DNA from: Trinickia diaoshuihuensis
Lineage (GTDB): Bacteria > Pseudomonadota > Gammaproteobacteria > Burkholderiales > Burkholderiaceae
Length of the DNA: 64,000 nucleotides
NCBI RefSeq assembly: GCF_003390925.1
Contig: NZ_QUBS01000033.1
Coordinates: 1 to 64,000 of the forward strand
Direction: 5' to 3'
A program made the translations under genes and the position numbers. The notes under the pieces are model-generated. The model saw only the letters and a program-made list of their open reading frames with translations. It had not been told where the DNA came from and made no database searches. Every line of letters begins with the position of its first letter. Within the stretch, counting starts at the first letter, position 1. Shown here piece after piece: positions 16,104 through 25,429 of this stretch.

Positions 16104-17804
16104 TTACGGCCGCCGCGCCAGCACCGACTGCACGCATTCATCGACGCTCAATTCGTGCAGGGCCTCGCGCGGCAGCGTTTCGTCGGCGGCCCGGCCGAGC
16201 ACCTCGAGCACGCGCGGCTTCAAACGCACGAGTAAGAGCCGTTGCCCATGCGCGCGCAGTTCGGCGGCAAAGATGCGCAGCGCCTCGATCGCCGTGCCGT
16301 CCACGTCCGGCGTTTCCTCGAGGCTCAACATGACCCAATCGGGCGCCGCGGCTTGAGCGGCGATCAACTTGCGCACTTCGCTGAGTACGCGGTCCGCGTT
16401 CGCGAAAAACAGCGGCGCGTCGGGCCGCACGATCATGATGCCGTCGACGGGCCGGGCGTCGGCATGCGTGGCTAGATCGACGAAATCGTGGCTATCGCGC
16501 AAGCGTCCGAGCACGCTCACGAGCGGCTCGGAGAAATCGCGCAGCGTCAACAGCAAGCTCACGCCGATCGCAACTACCAAGCCGTGCAACACGCCGAGCA
16601 CAAGCACGCCGGCCAAGGCGGCGATCGAGATGAGCCGGTCGCGCCGCCAGACCCAATACGGCCGAAACGCGTCGGGATGCAGCGAATGGCTGACGGCGTA
16701 GATGACGATGGCCGCGAGCACAGGCTCCGGAATGCGCGCAAGCTGCGGCCGCAAGAAGAGAACGATGAGCCCGACGACGATCGCCGCCACCATGCCCGCC
16801 CAACGCGACTGCGCGCCGGCCGCCTCGTTGGCCGACGTAGCCGAATAGCCGGCGCCGACGGGCATCCCCTGCAATAGCGCCGAGACGATATTGGCGCCGC
16901 CGAGCGCGACGAGATCGCGGTTGGCCGACATCGGATCGCCGTGCTTGAGCGCGAAACTGCGGATCGAGCCGTACGATTCCGCGTACAGAATGAGCATCAA
17001 CGCGAAGGCGAGTTCGGCCGTTTGTACCCACTGGGTTCGCGCGAACGCGGGCAGGCCGAAGCGCACGTCTTGCACGTCGATCGCGCCGACCACCGATATC
17101 CCCCATCGATGCCAATCGATGAAATAGCCCGCTCCGATGCCGAGCACGATGACGACGAGCGTGGCCGGAATACGCGCGCGCCGGCCGAGCGCGAACAAAA
17201 TCACGAGCGCCGTACCGCCCAAGGCGACGCTGTGTGGATTCCAAGCAAGCGCCTGCCGCGCGAGATCGAACGCGATGCGCGGCACGTCGGCGTAATGCGA
17301 CGATACGCCGAGGATGCTCGGCAACTGTTTGACGAAAATCGTCAGCGCGAGCCCGAATGCGAAGCCTCGCAGCACGGGCTTGGCGACGAAATCGGACATG
17401 CCGCCCAAGCGCGCGAAACCCGCGAGCGCGAATAAAACGCCCGTTGCGGCCACGAGCGCGGCCGCGTAGGCGAGCTGCGCCGCGCCGCCGCCAGCTTGCG
17501 CATTGACCGTGGCCGCAAGCACCGCCGCCGATGAAGACGTGGACGAAACGATGGCAAACCGGCTGCGCCCGAGCAGGGCATAGACGGTGAGACCGGCGAG
17601 CAGGGCGACGAGGCCTGCCTGCGGCGGCATGTTCGCGATGCCGGCATAGGCGACGGCCTCGGGCAACAGCAAACCGGCGATCGACATTCCGGCCAGCAGA
17701 TCCTTCAAAACCCGCTGCGCCGGCGATTTGCGCACGCCGGGCGGCGCGTACTCGGACGGATTTTGCAGATGCGCCGCCGCGGCGTGCCCCGTATCGATCG
17801 TCAT
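16104..17804 (-). CDS. SulP-family anion transporter with STAS domain
   Basis: 566 residues from the ATG at 17804; upstream in-frame codons belong to the neighbouring gene's other frame. The membrane part (about 35-430) opens with the SulP signature AGLLLPEAVAYAGIANMPPQAG and has roughly 12-14 hydrophobic segments. A cytoplasmic STAS domain follows (about 445-566), with DVDGTAIEALRIFAAEL as the regulatory helix region. Family members carry sulfate, bicarbonate or other anions. The substrate cannot be told here: no carbonic anhydrase or cys genes are adjacent. It is 16 bp downstream of the ParB-like gene, likely co-transcribed. Confidence 0.85.
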   Translation of the reverse strand: MTIDTGHAAAAHLQNPSEYAPPGVRKSPAQRVLKDLLAGMSIAGLLLPEAVAYAGIANMPPQAGLVALLAGLTVYALLGRSRFAIVSSTSSSAAVLAATVNAQAGGGAAQLAYAAALVAATGVLFALAGFARLGGMSDFVAKPVLRGFAFGLALTIFVKQLPSILGVSSHYADVPRIAFDLARQALAWNPHSVALGGTALVILFALGRRARIPATLVVIVLGIGAGYFIDWHRWGISVVGAIDVQDVRFGLPAFARTQWVQTAELAFALMLILYAESYGSIRSFALKHGDPMSANRDLVALGGANIVSALLQGMPVGAGYSATSANEAAGAQSRWAGMVAAIVVGLIVLFLRPQLARIPEPVLAAIVIYAVSHSLHPDAFRPYWVWRRDRLISIAALAGVLVLGVLHGLVVAIGVSLLLTLRDFSEPLVSVLGRLRDSHDFVDLATHADARPVDGIMIVRPDAPLFFANADRVLSEVRKLIAAQAAAPDWVMLSLEETPDVDGTAIEALRIFAAELRAHGQRLLLVRLKPRVLEVLGRAADETLPREALHELSVDECVQSVLARRP

Positions 17805-17820
17805 GGCATCGGGCGTCGAA

Positions 17821-18447
17821 TCAGCGGACCGCGATCGTGCCTGACCAGCCCGGCAAGTACCGAGCGTCCGGATCGTGCGCGCAGGCGAGCGCCGCACCGA
17901 GCGCCTTGTCGAAGTTCTTGCGGATTCGCTTCTCGGCAATCCTCGGCCGCAAGTAATCGGCCCACAGAAATTCGCTGAAAGGCGTCGTGTCCTTCGCAAA
18001 GCCGCCGACGCGGCGCAGTTCGCCCGCCAAGCTGCGATACGGATCGTCGACGAGTTCGGTCAAACGGCTCGGCAACCGGTCGTAATCGTGCCGCGTCCCG
18101 TCGGGACCGAACGGATGCACCCATTGAAAGTGCTCCATCATGCGCCAGAAGATGTCCGGCGCAAGCCAAGAGAGATCGCGCAAGACCATCATCTGCACGC
18201 GGCTCTCCCCTTCCTCGATGAGCGCCAATCCGAGATGGTGATGATCGACGACGAAGTACTGCTCTCCCGGGCCTAAAACGGCGGGGAACCAATGCGTGGA
18301 AATCGTCTGCGCCCGCGCCTTTTTGTCGAGCGACTTCCAATGCGCGCGTTTGACCTCGACTTCGTGATAGCCCACCGTGATCTGTGTGGGCCGCAAAACG
18401 TCGAGCCGGGCCGGGATCAGTCGAACGTCGCTGGTCGGACCTTGCAT
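17821..18447 (-). CDS. ParB-like nuclease-fold protein (ParBc_2 type)
   Basis: 208 residues. The segment LRPTQITVGYHEVEVKR near residue 18, followed by HWFPAVLGPGEQYFVVDHHHLGLAL near 52-76, matches the ParB-like nuclease family rather than true chromosome-partition ParB. There is no helix-turn-helix DNA-binding domain. The VDHHHL motif is the expected active-site-like element. Function is unknown for most members. It lies 16 bp upstream of the SulP gene, which suggests co-expression, and 58 bp after the DedA gene on the same strand. Confidence 0.75.
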   Translation of the reverse strand: MQGPTSDVRLIPARLDVLRPTQITVGYHEVEVKRAHWKSLDKKARAQTISTHWFPAVLGPGEQYFVVDHHHLGLALIEEGESRVQMMVLRDLSWLAPDIFWRMMEHFQWVHPFGPDGTRHDYDRLPSRLTELVDDPYRSLAGELRRVGGFAKDTTPFSEFLWADYLRPRIAEKRIRKNFDKALGAALACAHDPDARYLPGWSGTIAVR

Positions 18448-18505
18448 GACTTCCCCCTCGTCGTTATTGATCGCTTATCGGCGCCTTGCCGGCTCGCACC
18501 CGCGT

Positions 18506-19192
18506 TCAACGGCCGCCGCCGTTCGAGACCACATGCTCCGACGACTTCTTGCGTAACAGCTTATAGGCCGCGGCCAGCGCGACCGGCACGATCGCCGCGC
18601 CGACACCGACTAGCACGATCAAGTTCAGGTACTGGCGAATGAACGGAATATTGCCGAAGAAATAACCCGCCAGCACGAGCAAGAGCACCCAAAGCGCGGC
18701 GCCGGTCACATTGAAGAACTGGAACCGGCCCATGCGCATGTCCGACACCCCGGCGACGAACGGCGCGAACGTCCGCACTACGGGAATGAAGCGCGCGAGC
18801 ACGATCGTCTTGCCGCCGTGGCGCTCGTAGAAATTGTGGGTCTTTTGCAGTGCCGCGCGGTCGAGAAAGCGCTCGAGCACAGGAATGTGCGTATTGAACA
18901 CTTTCGGCCCGATCGCTCGCCCGATGAGGTAGTTCAGACTATTGCCGCCAATGGAGGCGGCGAGCAGCAGCGCGATCAGCGACGGCAAGCTCATCTCGCC
19001 CGTCGCGCAAAACGCCCCGCCGATGAACAGCAACGAATCGCCGGGCAAGAACGGCAGAACGACGAGCCCCGTCTCGCAAAAGACGATCAGGAACAGCACG
19101 GCATAGACCCATGCGCCGTATTGATGGACGAAATCGCCGAGAAACTTGTCGATGTGCAAAATCAAGGCGACGAAATGAAGCAGCGTGTCCAA
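18506..19192 (-). CDS. DedA-family inner-membrane protein
   Basis: 228 residues with the SNARE-associated/DedA (VTT) core: GDSLLFIGGAFCATGEMSL (about 52-70), NSLNYLIGRAIG (about 84-95), FYERHGGKTIVLARFIPVVRTFAPFVAG (about 122-149), and four to six hydrophobic segments. DedA proteins are membrane-embedded and include undecaprenyl-phosphate or phospholipid flippases needed for membrane potential and resistance to cationic peptides. The FxRFxP-type motif is intact (LARFIPVVR). It is divergent from mutL across a 179-bp gap. Confidence 0.88.
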   Translation of the reverse strand: MDTLLHFVALILHIDKFLGDFVHQYGAWVYAVLFLIVFCETGLVVLPFLPGDSLLFIGGAFCATGEMSLPSLIALLLAASIGGNSLNYLIGRAIGPKVFNTHIPVLERFLDRAALQKTHNFYERHGGKTIVLARFIPVVRTFAPFVAGVSDMRMGRFQFFNVTGAALWVLLLVLAGYFFGNIPFIRQYLNLIVLVGVGAAIVPVALAAAYKLLRKKSSEHVVSNGGGR

Positions 19193-19359
19193 AGGGAATC
19201 CTTCCTAAAAGTCAAAACGAGCGAAGCGTCGCACGGCTAGACTCGCTACGTGCGAGCGAGCGCCGGCAGCCTCGCGCCATCATACAGAAACCGCATGGGC
19301 GATCTCGAAACAGGGCGGCGAGCCCAGCCCGTCGAGGGAATCGGCCGATGGCAAATCGC

Positions 19360-19365
19360 TATAAT
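19360..19365 (+). promoter_or_regulatory. TATAAT -10 element placed for a leaderless mutL mRNA
   Basis: A perfect TATAAT ends 6 bases before the mutL ATG at 19372, so the expected start of transcription coincides with the A of the start codon. No Shine-Dalgarno sequence precedes that ATG. No good -35 hexamer was found at 16-18 bp, so the promoter is tentative. Confidence 0.4.
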
Positions 19366-19371
19366 GGCGCC

Positions 19372-21384
19372 ATGTCCGAATTCCCCGAATCGCCGGCCGA
19401 GACCGAGCGCGCCGCGGCGCCCAGCGCGCCGGCGCGCCGCGCGATTGCCGCCCTACCCGACCAGCTCATCAGCCAAATCGCCGCGGGCGAGGTGGTCGAG
19501 CGGCCCGCGTCGGTCGTCAAGGAACTGCTCGAAAACGCGCTCGACGCCGGTGCCAAGACATTGCGCATCGTGCTCGATGCGGGCGGCGTCAAACGCATAT
19601 CGATCACGGACGACGGCTGCGGCATTCCCCCCGCCGAGTTGCCGCTCGCGCTAATGCGCCACGCGACGAGCAAGATCCGCTCGCTCGCCGAACTCGAAGC
19701 CGTCGCGACGCTCGGGTTTCGAGGCGAGGCCCTGGCTTCGATCGCCTCCGTCGCCGAAATGTTCATCACGAGCCGCACGCCGGACGCGCCGCACGCGACG
19801 CGCATCGACGCGCAAACGGGCGTCTTGGCCCCCGCCGCGGGCGGCGTGGGCACGACGATCGAAGTGCGCGAGCTTTACTTCAACACGCCGGCGCGCCGAA
19901 AGTTCCTCAAGAGCGAGCAGACGGAACTCGGCCATTGCGTCGAAATGATCCGCCGCGCGGCGCTCGCGCGGCCCGACGTCGCCATCTCGGTCATGCATAA
20001 CGGGCGCGCGCTCGAACATTGGAACGCGAGCGAGCCGGCCGTGCGGGTATCGAAAATACTCGGCGAGGCGTTCGCCACGGCGCACTTGCCGCTCGAACAC
20101 GACGCCGGAGAAATCGCGCTGTACGGTTGCGCCGGGCTGCCCACGGCGAGCCGAGGCCGCGCTGATCAGCAATACTTCTTCGTGAACGGCCGGTTCGTGC
20201 GCGACAAGCTGCTTACGCACGCGGTGCGCTCGGCTTACGAAGACGTGCTTCACGGCGATCGCTATCCGTCGTATGTGCTGTTCCTCGATCTGCCGCCGGA
20301 GGCCGTCGACGTCAACGTGCATCCCTCGAAGATCGAAGTGCGGTTCCGCGATTCACGCTCGATTCACCAGTTCGTCTTCCATGCGTTGCAGCGCGCGCTC
20401 GCGCGGCACGCCGGCGCTTCGCCCGAAACGACGGCGCTCGGACATGCGGCGCAGATCGAGCCGTTGCCCGGCGCTCAGCCTGGGGCCGCGGCGGGCGCGT
20501 CGATTTCCGCGGCCAGCCGCGGCGGCACGACTTGGATGCGCGATTCGCGCATGGTGCAAGGCACGCTACCCGTGGCACAGCCGCTCGCGCTGTACGACGC
20601 GTTGTTCGGCCGCAAGGATGGCGCGCGCTCCGCGGACGGCGAGCAGCCGGGCGATACAGCGCCGCGCGAACGCATCGACGGCGCGCCGTGGCTGGCCTCG
20701 CCCGTCTCGCGCGACGGCGTGTTCGAAATGCGCGACGGCGGCGAGCAGGCGGCGCCTAGCGGCTTCGCAGCGATGCCGGCGCCGATGGCGGCCGACCTCG
20801 ATCATCCGCTCGGATTCGCCATCGGTCAGATTCACGGCATCTACGTACTCGCGCAAAACGCGCGCGGCCTCGTCATCGTCGATATGCACGCCGCGCACGA
20901 ACGCATTCTTTACGAGCAGTTCAAGCGCGCGCTGGCCGAGCGGACGGTAGCCGTGCAGCCGCTCTTGATTCCCGTTTCGATGACGGCCGATGCGGTCGAA
21001 CTCGGCACGGTCGAGGAAGAGCGCGAAGCGCTCGATGCGCTCGGCTTCGATTTGGCCGCGCTTTCGCCGACGACGCTTGCGATCCGCGCCGTGCCGGCGC
21101 TGCTCAAGGATGCCGATCTGCCGGCCCTTGCGCGCGCCGTGCTGGCCGATTTGCATGCCTACGGCGGCTCGCGCGTGCTGACCGAGCATCAACACGAATT
21201 GCTCGGCACGCTCGCTTGCCATCACGCCGTACGCGCAAACCGGCGGCTCACGCTCGACGAGATGAATGCGCTGCTGCGCCAGATGGAAGCGACCGAGCGT
21301 GCCGACCAATGCAATCACGGCCGCCCGACCTGGTATCAACTGACGCTCGGCGATCTCGACCGTCTGTTCTTGCGCGGGCAGTAA
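19372..21384 (+). CDS. mutL: MutL, DNA mismatch repair ATPase/endonuclease
   Basis: 670 residues from the ATG at 19372. An in-frame ATG at 19348 has a GAGGG sequence before it and would add eight residues. The N-terminal GHKL ATPase shows [10 protein letters not shown] (catalytic Glu51), [18 protein letters not shown] and [12 protein letters not shown] Pro/Gly/Ala-rich linker (about 350-480) leads to the C-terminal dimerisation domain. There [12 protein letters not shown] (504-515) fits the metal-binding motif DQHA(X)2E(X)4E, and a closing CNHGRPT element is present. This is therefore an endonuclease-type MutL, as expected in bacteria without MutH. It is 4 bp upstream of miaA, a widespread pair. 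Confidence 0.96.
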   Translation: MSEFPESPAETERAAAPSAPARRAIAALPDQLISQIAAGEVVERPASVVKELLENALDAGAKTLRIVLDAGGVKRISITDDGCGIPPAELPLALMRHATSKIRSLAELEAVATLGFRGEALASIASVAEMFITSRTPDAPHATRIDAQTGVLAPAAGGVGTTIEVRELYFNTPARRKFLKSEQTELGHCVEMIRRAALARPDVAISVMHNGRALEHWNASEPAVRVSKILGEAFATAHLPLEHDAGEIALYGCAGLPTASRGRADQQYFFVNGRFVRDKLLTHAVRSAYEDVLHGDRYPSYVLFLDLPPEAVDVNVHPSKIEVRFRDSRSIHQFVFHALQRALARHAGASPETTALGHAAQIEPLPGAQPGAAAGASISAASRGGTTWMRDSRMVQGTLPVAQPLALYDALFGRKDGARSADGEQPGDTAPRERIDGAPWLASPVSRDGVFEMRDGGEQAAPSGFAAMPAPMAADLDHPLGFAIGQIHGIYVLAQNARGLVIVDMHAAHERILYEQFKRALAERTVAVQPLLIPVSMTADAVELGTVEEEREALDALGFDLAALSPTTLAIRAVPALLKDADLPALARAVLADLHAYGGSRVLTEHQHELLGTLACHHAVRANRRLTLDEMNALLRQMEATERADQCNHGRPTWYQLTLGDLDRLFLRGQ

Positions 21385-21388
21385 GCGC

Positions 21389-22351
21389 GTGGACACGTCT
21401 CATCGTATTGCGGTGGCTTGCCTGCTGGGGCCGACGGCATCGGGCAAAACCGCGGCCGCCCTCGCCTTCGCGGCGAAGCGCCCGGCGGAAATCGTGAGCG
21501 TCGATTCGGCGCTCGTCTATCGCGAGATGGATATCGGCACGGCGAAGCCGACGCCGGACGAACGCGCACGCGTCCCGCATCACCTGATCGACATTCGGAA
21601 GCCGACCGAAGCCTATTCGGCGGCCGATTTCCGGGCCGACGCGTTGCAAGCGATCGGCGAGATCGTCGCGCGCGGCCGCGTGCCGTTACTCGTCGGCGGG
21701 ACGATGTTGTACTACAAGGCGCTGACGCAGGGTCTGAACGACTTGCCGAGCGCCGACCCCGAGGTGCGCGCCTCATTGGAGGAGCAAGCGGCACGCGAAG
21801 GGTGGCCCGCGCTGCATAGCCGGCTCGCCGGCGTGGATCCCATCACGGCGGCACGCTTGGCGCCGAACGACGCGCAGCGGATTCAACGCGCGCTCGAGGT
21901 GTTCATGCTGACGGGGCAGCCGATGTCCGCCTTATTGGCCGCGCCCGAGCGCAAAGACGATGGGCTGCCGTACCGTTTCGTGCCGATCGCGCTCGAGCCG
22001 AGCGACCGGGCGGTACTGCACGCGCGTATCGAACAACGCTTCGACGCGATGCTGGAGGCGGGATTCGTCGATGAGGTGAAGCGGCTTCGCGCCCGAGGGG
22101 ATCTCGATCCGAATCTGCCTTCGATGCGCTGTGTCGGCTATCGGCAGGTATGGGAATACTTGGACGGCGCGATCGATTACGCGACGATGCGCGACAAGGG
22201 TATTTTCGCCACGCGCCAGCTTTGCAAGCGGCAGCTTACGTGGCTTCGGTCGATGCCGGAGCGGGTGGTGATCGATTGCTGCGCGTCGAATGCGACCGAG
22301 GACGCGGTGGCCGCGATCGAGGCTGTCTTAGCCGGAAACGAGCCGCAATAA
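21389..22351 (+). CDS. miaA: MiaA, tRNA dimethylallyltransferase
   Basis: 320 residues from a GTG start 4 bp after mutL. It transfers the dimethylallyl group to A37 of tRNAs reading UNN codons. The P-loop GPTASGKT is at 14-21. [51 protein letters not shown] and a C-terminal [14 protein letters not shown] follow in the family order. Co-transcription with mutL is the usual arrangement in proteobacteria. A strong intrinsic terminator follows directly after the stop. Confidence 0.96.
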   Translation: MDTSHRIAVACLLGPTASGKTAAALAFAAKRPAEIVSVDSALVYREMDIGTAKPTPDERARVPHHLIDIRKPTEAYSAADFRADALQAIGEIVARGRVPLLVGGTMLYYKALTQGLNDLPSADPEVRASLEEQAAREGWPALHSRLAGVDPITAARLAPNDAQRIQRALEVFMLTGQPMSALLAAPERKDDGLPYRFVPIALEPSDRAVLHARIEQRFDAMLEAGFVDEVKRLRARGDLDPNLPSMRCVGYRQVWEYLDGAIDYATMRDKGIFATRQLCKRQLTWLRSMPERVVIDCCASNATEDAVAAIEAVLAGNEPQ

Positions 22352-22352
22352 A

Positions 22353-22383
22353 AAAACCGCTTGGGTGATACCGAGCGGTTTTT
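22353..22383. terminator. Intrinsic terminator after miaA, possibly serving purM as well
   Basis: AAAACCGCTTGG (22353-22364), a 6-nt loop and CCGAGCGGTTTTT (22371-22383) form a 10-12 bp stem with one G-T pair, flanked by A-run and T-run. It sits between convergent miaA and purM, and the A-run on the left gives a T-run in the purM direction, so it can act both ways. Confidence 0.85.
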
Positions 22384-22449
22384 CGTTCTACAGTTCGGAT
22401 CACAGGACGAAAGAACCCGCCGCGGCGCGACCGCCGCGTGGATTCAGCA

Positions 22450-23517
22450 TTAAACCACCACCGTCTGCGCCTCGCCTTCCCTGCTCGCACGCACGGTGCC
22501 GATCTTCCAAACCTGCTCGCCGGCCGCCGTCAATTCGCGCACGGCCTCGTCGGCCACGTCAGCGGCTACGATCACGGCCATGCCGATCCCGCAATTGAAG
22601 ACGCGATGCATTTCCGCGTCGGCGACGCCGCCGTGCTGCTGCAACCACGTGAACAGCGGCGGCATCGGCCAGGCCGACGCTTGCAATTCGGCAGTCAGCC
22701 CCTCGCGCAGCACGCGCGGAACGTTCTCCACGAGCCCGCCGCCCGTGATGTGGGCCATGCCCTTCACCGTGATCTTTTGCATCAGCGCGAGCAGCGGCTT
22801 CACGTAGATGCGCGTCGGCGCCATCAGCGCGTCGGCGAGCGAGCGGCCATGGAAATCCGCCGACAAATCGGGGTTGGCGCGCTCGATGATCTTGCGCACG
22901 AGCGAGAACCCGTTCGAGTGAATACCGCTCGACGCGAGGCCCAGCACGACGTCGCCCGGGGCGATCGTGCTGCCGTCGATGATCGTGCTCTTTTCGACGG
23001 CGCCCACGGCAAAGCCCGCGAGATCGTATTCGCCGTCCGGATACATGCCCGGCATTTCGGCCGTTTCGCCGCCGATCAGCGCGCAGCCGGCGAGCTCGCA
23101 GCCCTGAGCGATGCCTTTCACGACCGTGGCGGCCGTGCCGACGTCGAGCTTGCCGCACGCGAAGTAATCGAGGAAGAACAGCGGCTCGGCGCCTTGCACG
23201 AGGATGTCGTTCACGCTCATGGCGACGAGATCCTGGCCGACCGTGTCGTGTTTGTTCAGATGAAACGCGAGCTTGAGCTTCGTGCCGACGCCGTCGGTGC
23301 CCGAAACGAGCACGGGCTCGCGGTACTTCTTCGGCACCTCGAACAGCGCGCCGAACCCGCCGATACCGGCTAGCACGCCTTCGCGCATCGTCTTTTTCGC
23401 GAAGGGCTTGATGGCGTCGACGAGCGCATCGCCGGCGTCGATGTCGACGCCCGCGTCGCGATACGACAGACCCTGGGCGCCGGCGTTGGCGTCCGATGCG
23501 GATTTCGGTTGATTCAT
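22450..23517 (-). CDS. purM: PurM, phosphoribosylformylglycinamidine cyclo-ligase (AIR synthetase)
   Basis: 355 residues. It converts FGAM to AIR with ATP in de novo purine synthesis. Conserved stretches are [18 protein letters not shown] (17-34), [55 protein letters not shown] and [21 protein letters not shown], all characteristic of PurM. It is alone on its strand here, divergent from an AI-2E-type transporter gene; no other pur genes are nearby. Its -10 element overlaps that of the divergent gene. Confidence 0.96.
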   Translation of the reverse strand: MNQPKSASDANAGAQGLSYRDAGVDIDAGDALVDAIKPFAKKTMREGVLAGIGGFGALFEVPKKYREPVLVSGTDGVGTKLKLAFHLNKHDTVGQDLVAMSVNDILVQGAEPLFFLDYFACGKLDVGTAATVVKGIAQGCELAGCALIGGETAEMPGMYPDGEYDLAGFAVGAVEKSTIIDGSTIAPGDVVLGLASSGIHSNGFSLVRKIIERANPDLSADFHGRSLADALMAPTRIYVKPLLALMQKITVKGMAHITGGGLVENVPRVLREGLTAELQASAWPMPPLFTWLQQHGGVADAEMHRVFNCGIGMAVIVAADVADEAVRELTAAGEQVWKIGTVRASREGEAQTVVV

Positions 23518-23538
23518 GGGGAAGGGCGAGAAGGTCGG

Positions 23539-23553
23539 TAAAATGCGATTTTA
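23539..23553. promoter_or_regulatory. Overlapping face-to-face -10 elements for purM and the AI-2E transporter gene
   Basis: TAAAATGCGATTTTA is a perfect palindrome around GCG. Read rightwards, TAAAAT (23539-23544) is a -10 placed 33 bp before the TTG start at 23578. Read leftwards, the complement of 23548-23553 is also TAAAAT, with transcription starting near 23541, 24 nt before the purM ATG. Recognisable -35 hexamers were not found on either side. Confidence 0.45.
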
Positions 23554-23577
23554 ACCGATGCAGACCGGGATACGCCT

Positions 23578-24654
23578 TTGTCGCAGAATTCACCGATTCT
23601 CACGCCCTACCAACGCCAGGCCTTGTTCTGGAGCGCGGTCGCGCTCGGCCTAGGCGTCTTGCTATGGCTGCTCAGCCCCGTTCTCACGCCGTTCCTGCTC
23701 GGCGCGATCCTGGCCTACATCCTGCAGCCCGGCGTCGCCTGGCTCGTCCGTCACCGCGTTCCGCGCGGGATCGCCGCGCTCTTGATGATGCTCGTGTTCG
23801 CGCTGATCGTCTCGCTGCTGGCGCTGCTCGTCTTGGCGGTCGTGCAAAAGGAAGGGCCCCAGCTCAAGGCGCAGATTCCCGGCCTGTTCTCGCATCTGCA
23901 CGATTGGCTACAGCCTAAAATGGCCGCGCTCGGCTACGGCGACATCTTCGATTTCTCGAGCTTGCGCGACATGCTCACGGCCAAGCTCGAAGGCAGCGCC
24001 GAAACGGTCGCGCTGGCGGCGTGGAAGTCGCTGCGCACGAGCGGCAACGTCATGATCACCTTGATCGGCGACGGCGTCATGGTGCCGCTCGTGCTCTATT
24101 ACCTCCTCTACGATTGGAATACGATGCTCGCGCGCCTCGCCTCGATCGTGCCCCGGCGCTGGCTGCCCAAGACGCTCGAGCTTGCCGTCGAGATGGATCG
24201 CACGCTCTCGCAGTACTTGCGCGGTCAATTGCTCGTGATGGGCGTACTCGCCGCCTACTACGGCATCGCCCTCACGGTCGCGGGCTTCGAGATCGCCTTG
24301 CCGATCGGCATCTTCACGGGGCTGGCCGTGTTCATTCCCTACGCCGGTTTCGCGACGGGCCTCGCGCTTGCGCTGCTGGCGGCGCTGTTGCAGTTCGGCT
24401 CCGTGTACGGTTTCGTCGCCGTGGCGATCGTCTACGGGATCGGGCAAATCCTCGAGAGCCTGTTTCTCACGCCGCGCCTCGTCGGCGAGCGCATCGGCCT
24501 GCATCCGCTCGCGGTCATCTTCGCCTTGCTCGCGTTCGGCCAGTTGTTCGGTTTTTTCGGGGTACTGCTCGCGCTCCCCGTCAGCGCCATCTTGTCGACC
24601 GCACTGCGCGAAGTACGGCGCGGCTACCTCGCGAGCACGCTTTATAAGAATTGA
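23578..24654 (+). CDS. AI-2E/PerM-family transporter
   Basis: 358 residues, starting at TTG (23578); no in-frame ATG precedes it, and the product begins MSQNSPILTPYQRQALFW. The protein has about seven to eight hydrophobic segments. The family features visible are SPVLTPFLLGAILAYILQP near residue 30-48 and the C-terminal FGQLFGFFGVLLALPVSAIL segment. Members export signalling molecules or, in some bacteria, act as Na+/H+ exchangers; no substrate can be assigned. It overlaps the possible TTG start of hda (24651) in a TTGA arrangement, and this order is conserved in Burkholderiaceae. Confidence 0.85.
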   Translation: MSQNSPILTPYQRQALFWSAVALGLGVLLWLLSPVLTPFLLGAILAYILQPGVAWLVRHRVPRGIAALLMMLVFALIVSLLALLVLAVVQKEGPQLKAQIPGLFSHLHDWLQPKMAALGYGDIFDFSSLRDMLTAKLEGSAETVALAAWKSLRTSGNVMITLIGDGVMVPLVLYYLLYDWNTMLARLASIVPRRWLPKTLELAVEMDRTLSQYLRGQLLVMGVLAAYYGIALTVAGFEIALPIGIFTGLAVFIPYAGFATGLALALLAALLQFGSVYGFVAVAIVYGIGQILESLFLTPRLVGERIGLHPLAVIFALLAFGQLFGFFGVLLALPVSAILSTALREVRRGYLASTLYKN

Positions 24655-24674
24655 TCGTTCCGGTTTCTCACATC

Positions 24675-25418
24675 GTGACTGTGCATCGCCAATTGACGCT
24701 CGACCTCGGCACGCCGCCGCCGTCGACGTTCGAAAACTTCTTCGCGGGCGCCAACGCGGAACTCGTCGCGCGACTTGCCGAGCTCGAAGGCGCGCTGGCG
24801 GCGGGCCCGCTCGCCGATCGCACGTTCTACGTCTGGGGCGAGAGCGGCAGCGGCCGCAGCCATTTGCTCTCCGCGCTCGTGCATAGCGCCGCGCCGGGCC
24901 GCGCCTCGTTTCTCGGCCCGCAAAGCGCGCTCACGGCGTTCACGTTCGATCCGGCCGTCGCGATCTATGCCGTCGACGACTGCGACAAGCTCTCGGGCGC
25001 GCAGCAGATCGCGCTGTTCAATTTGTTCAACGAGGTGCGCGCGCATCCGACGAGCGCGCTCGTCGCCACGGGCAACGCCGCGCCGCTCGGGCTCGCCGTG
25101 CGCGAGGACCTGCGCACGCGCCTCGGCTGGGGCCTCGTCTTTCACCTCGCCCCACTGCCCGACGAGCGCAAGAGCGCCGTGCTCAAACACGCGGCCAAGG
25201 AGCGCGGTATCGCACTGGCCGACGACGTGCCCGCCTACCTGCTGACGCACTTCCGGCGCGATATGCCGAGCCTCATGGCGCTGCTCGATGCGCTCGACCG
25301 TTTCTCGCTCGAGCAAAAACGCGCCATCACGCTGCCGTTGCTACGCACGATGCTCGCGTTGCCGGCCGACGACGCCCCACCCGAAGGCTCGCCGGCCGCG
25401 GCGAGCCGCTTCAAGTAA
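24675..25418 (+). CDS. hda: Hda, DnaA-inactivation ATPase homologue
   Basis: 247 residues if the GTG at 24675 is used. This start places the clamp-binding peptide QLTLDL at residues 6-11, as in E. coli Hda. A TTG at 24651, overlapping the previous stop, would add eight residues. Hda with the DNA-loaded beta clamp triggers ATP hydrolysis on DnaA (RIDA). The single AAA+ domain has a Walker A with Arg in place of Lys (GESGSGRS, 55-62), which is normal for Hda, then YAVDDCDKL as Walker B and a DLRTRLGWGL box with the Arg-finger region. It is followed by the HAD gene after 11 bp. Confidence 0.9.
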   Translation: MTVHRQLTLDLGTPPPSTFENFFAGANAELVARLAELEGALAAGPLADRTFYVWGESGSGRSHLLSALVHSAAPGRASFLGPQSALTAFTFDPAVAIYAVDDCDKLSGAQQIALFNLFNEVRAHPTSALVATGNAAPLGLAVREDLRTRLGWGLVFHLAPLPDERKSAVLKHAAKERGIALADDVPAYLLTHFRRDMPSLMALLDALDRFSLEQKRAITLPLLRTMLALPADDAPPEGSPAAASRFK

Positions 25419-25421
25419 AAT
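25416..25421 (+). promoter_or_regulatory. TAAAAT -10-like element at the hda stop codon
   Basis: TAAAAT overlaps the hda TAA and ends 8 bases before the ATG at 25430. Transcription from it would leave only about a 2-nt leader on the HAD gene, which has no Shine-Dalgarno sequence. No -35 match was seen. Confidence 0.3.
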
Positions 25422-25429
25422 GCGCACTC

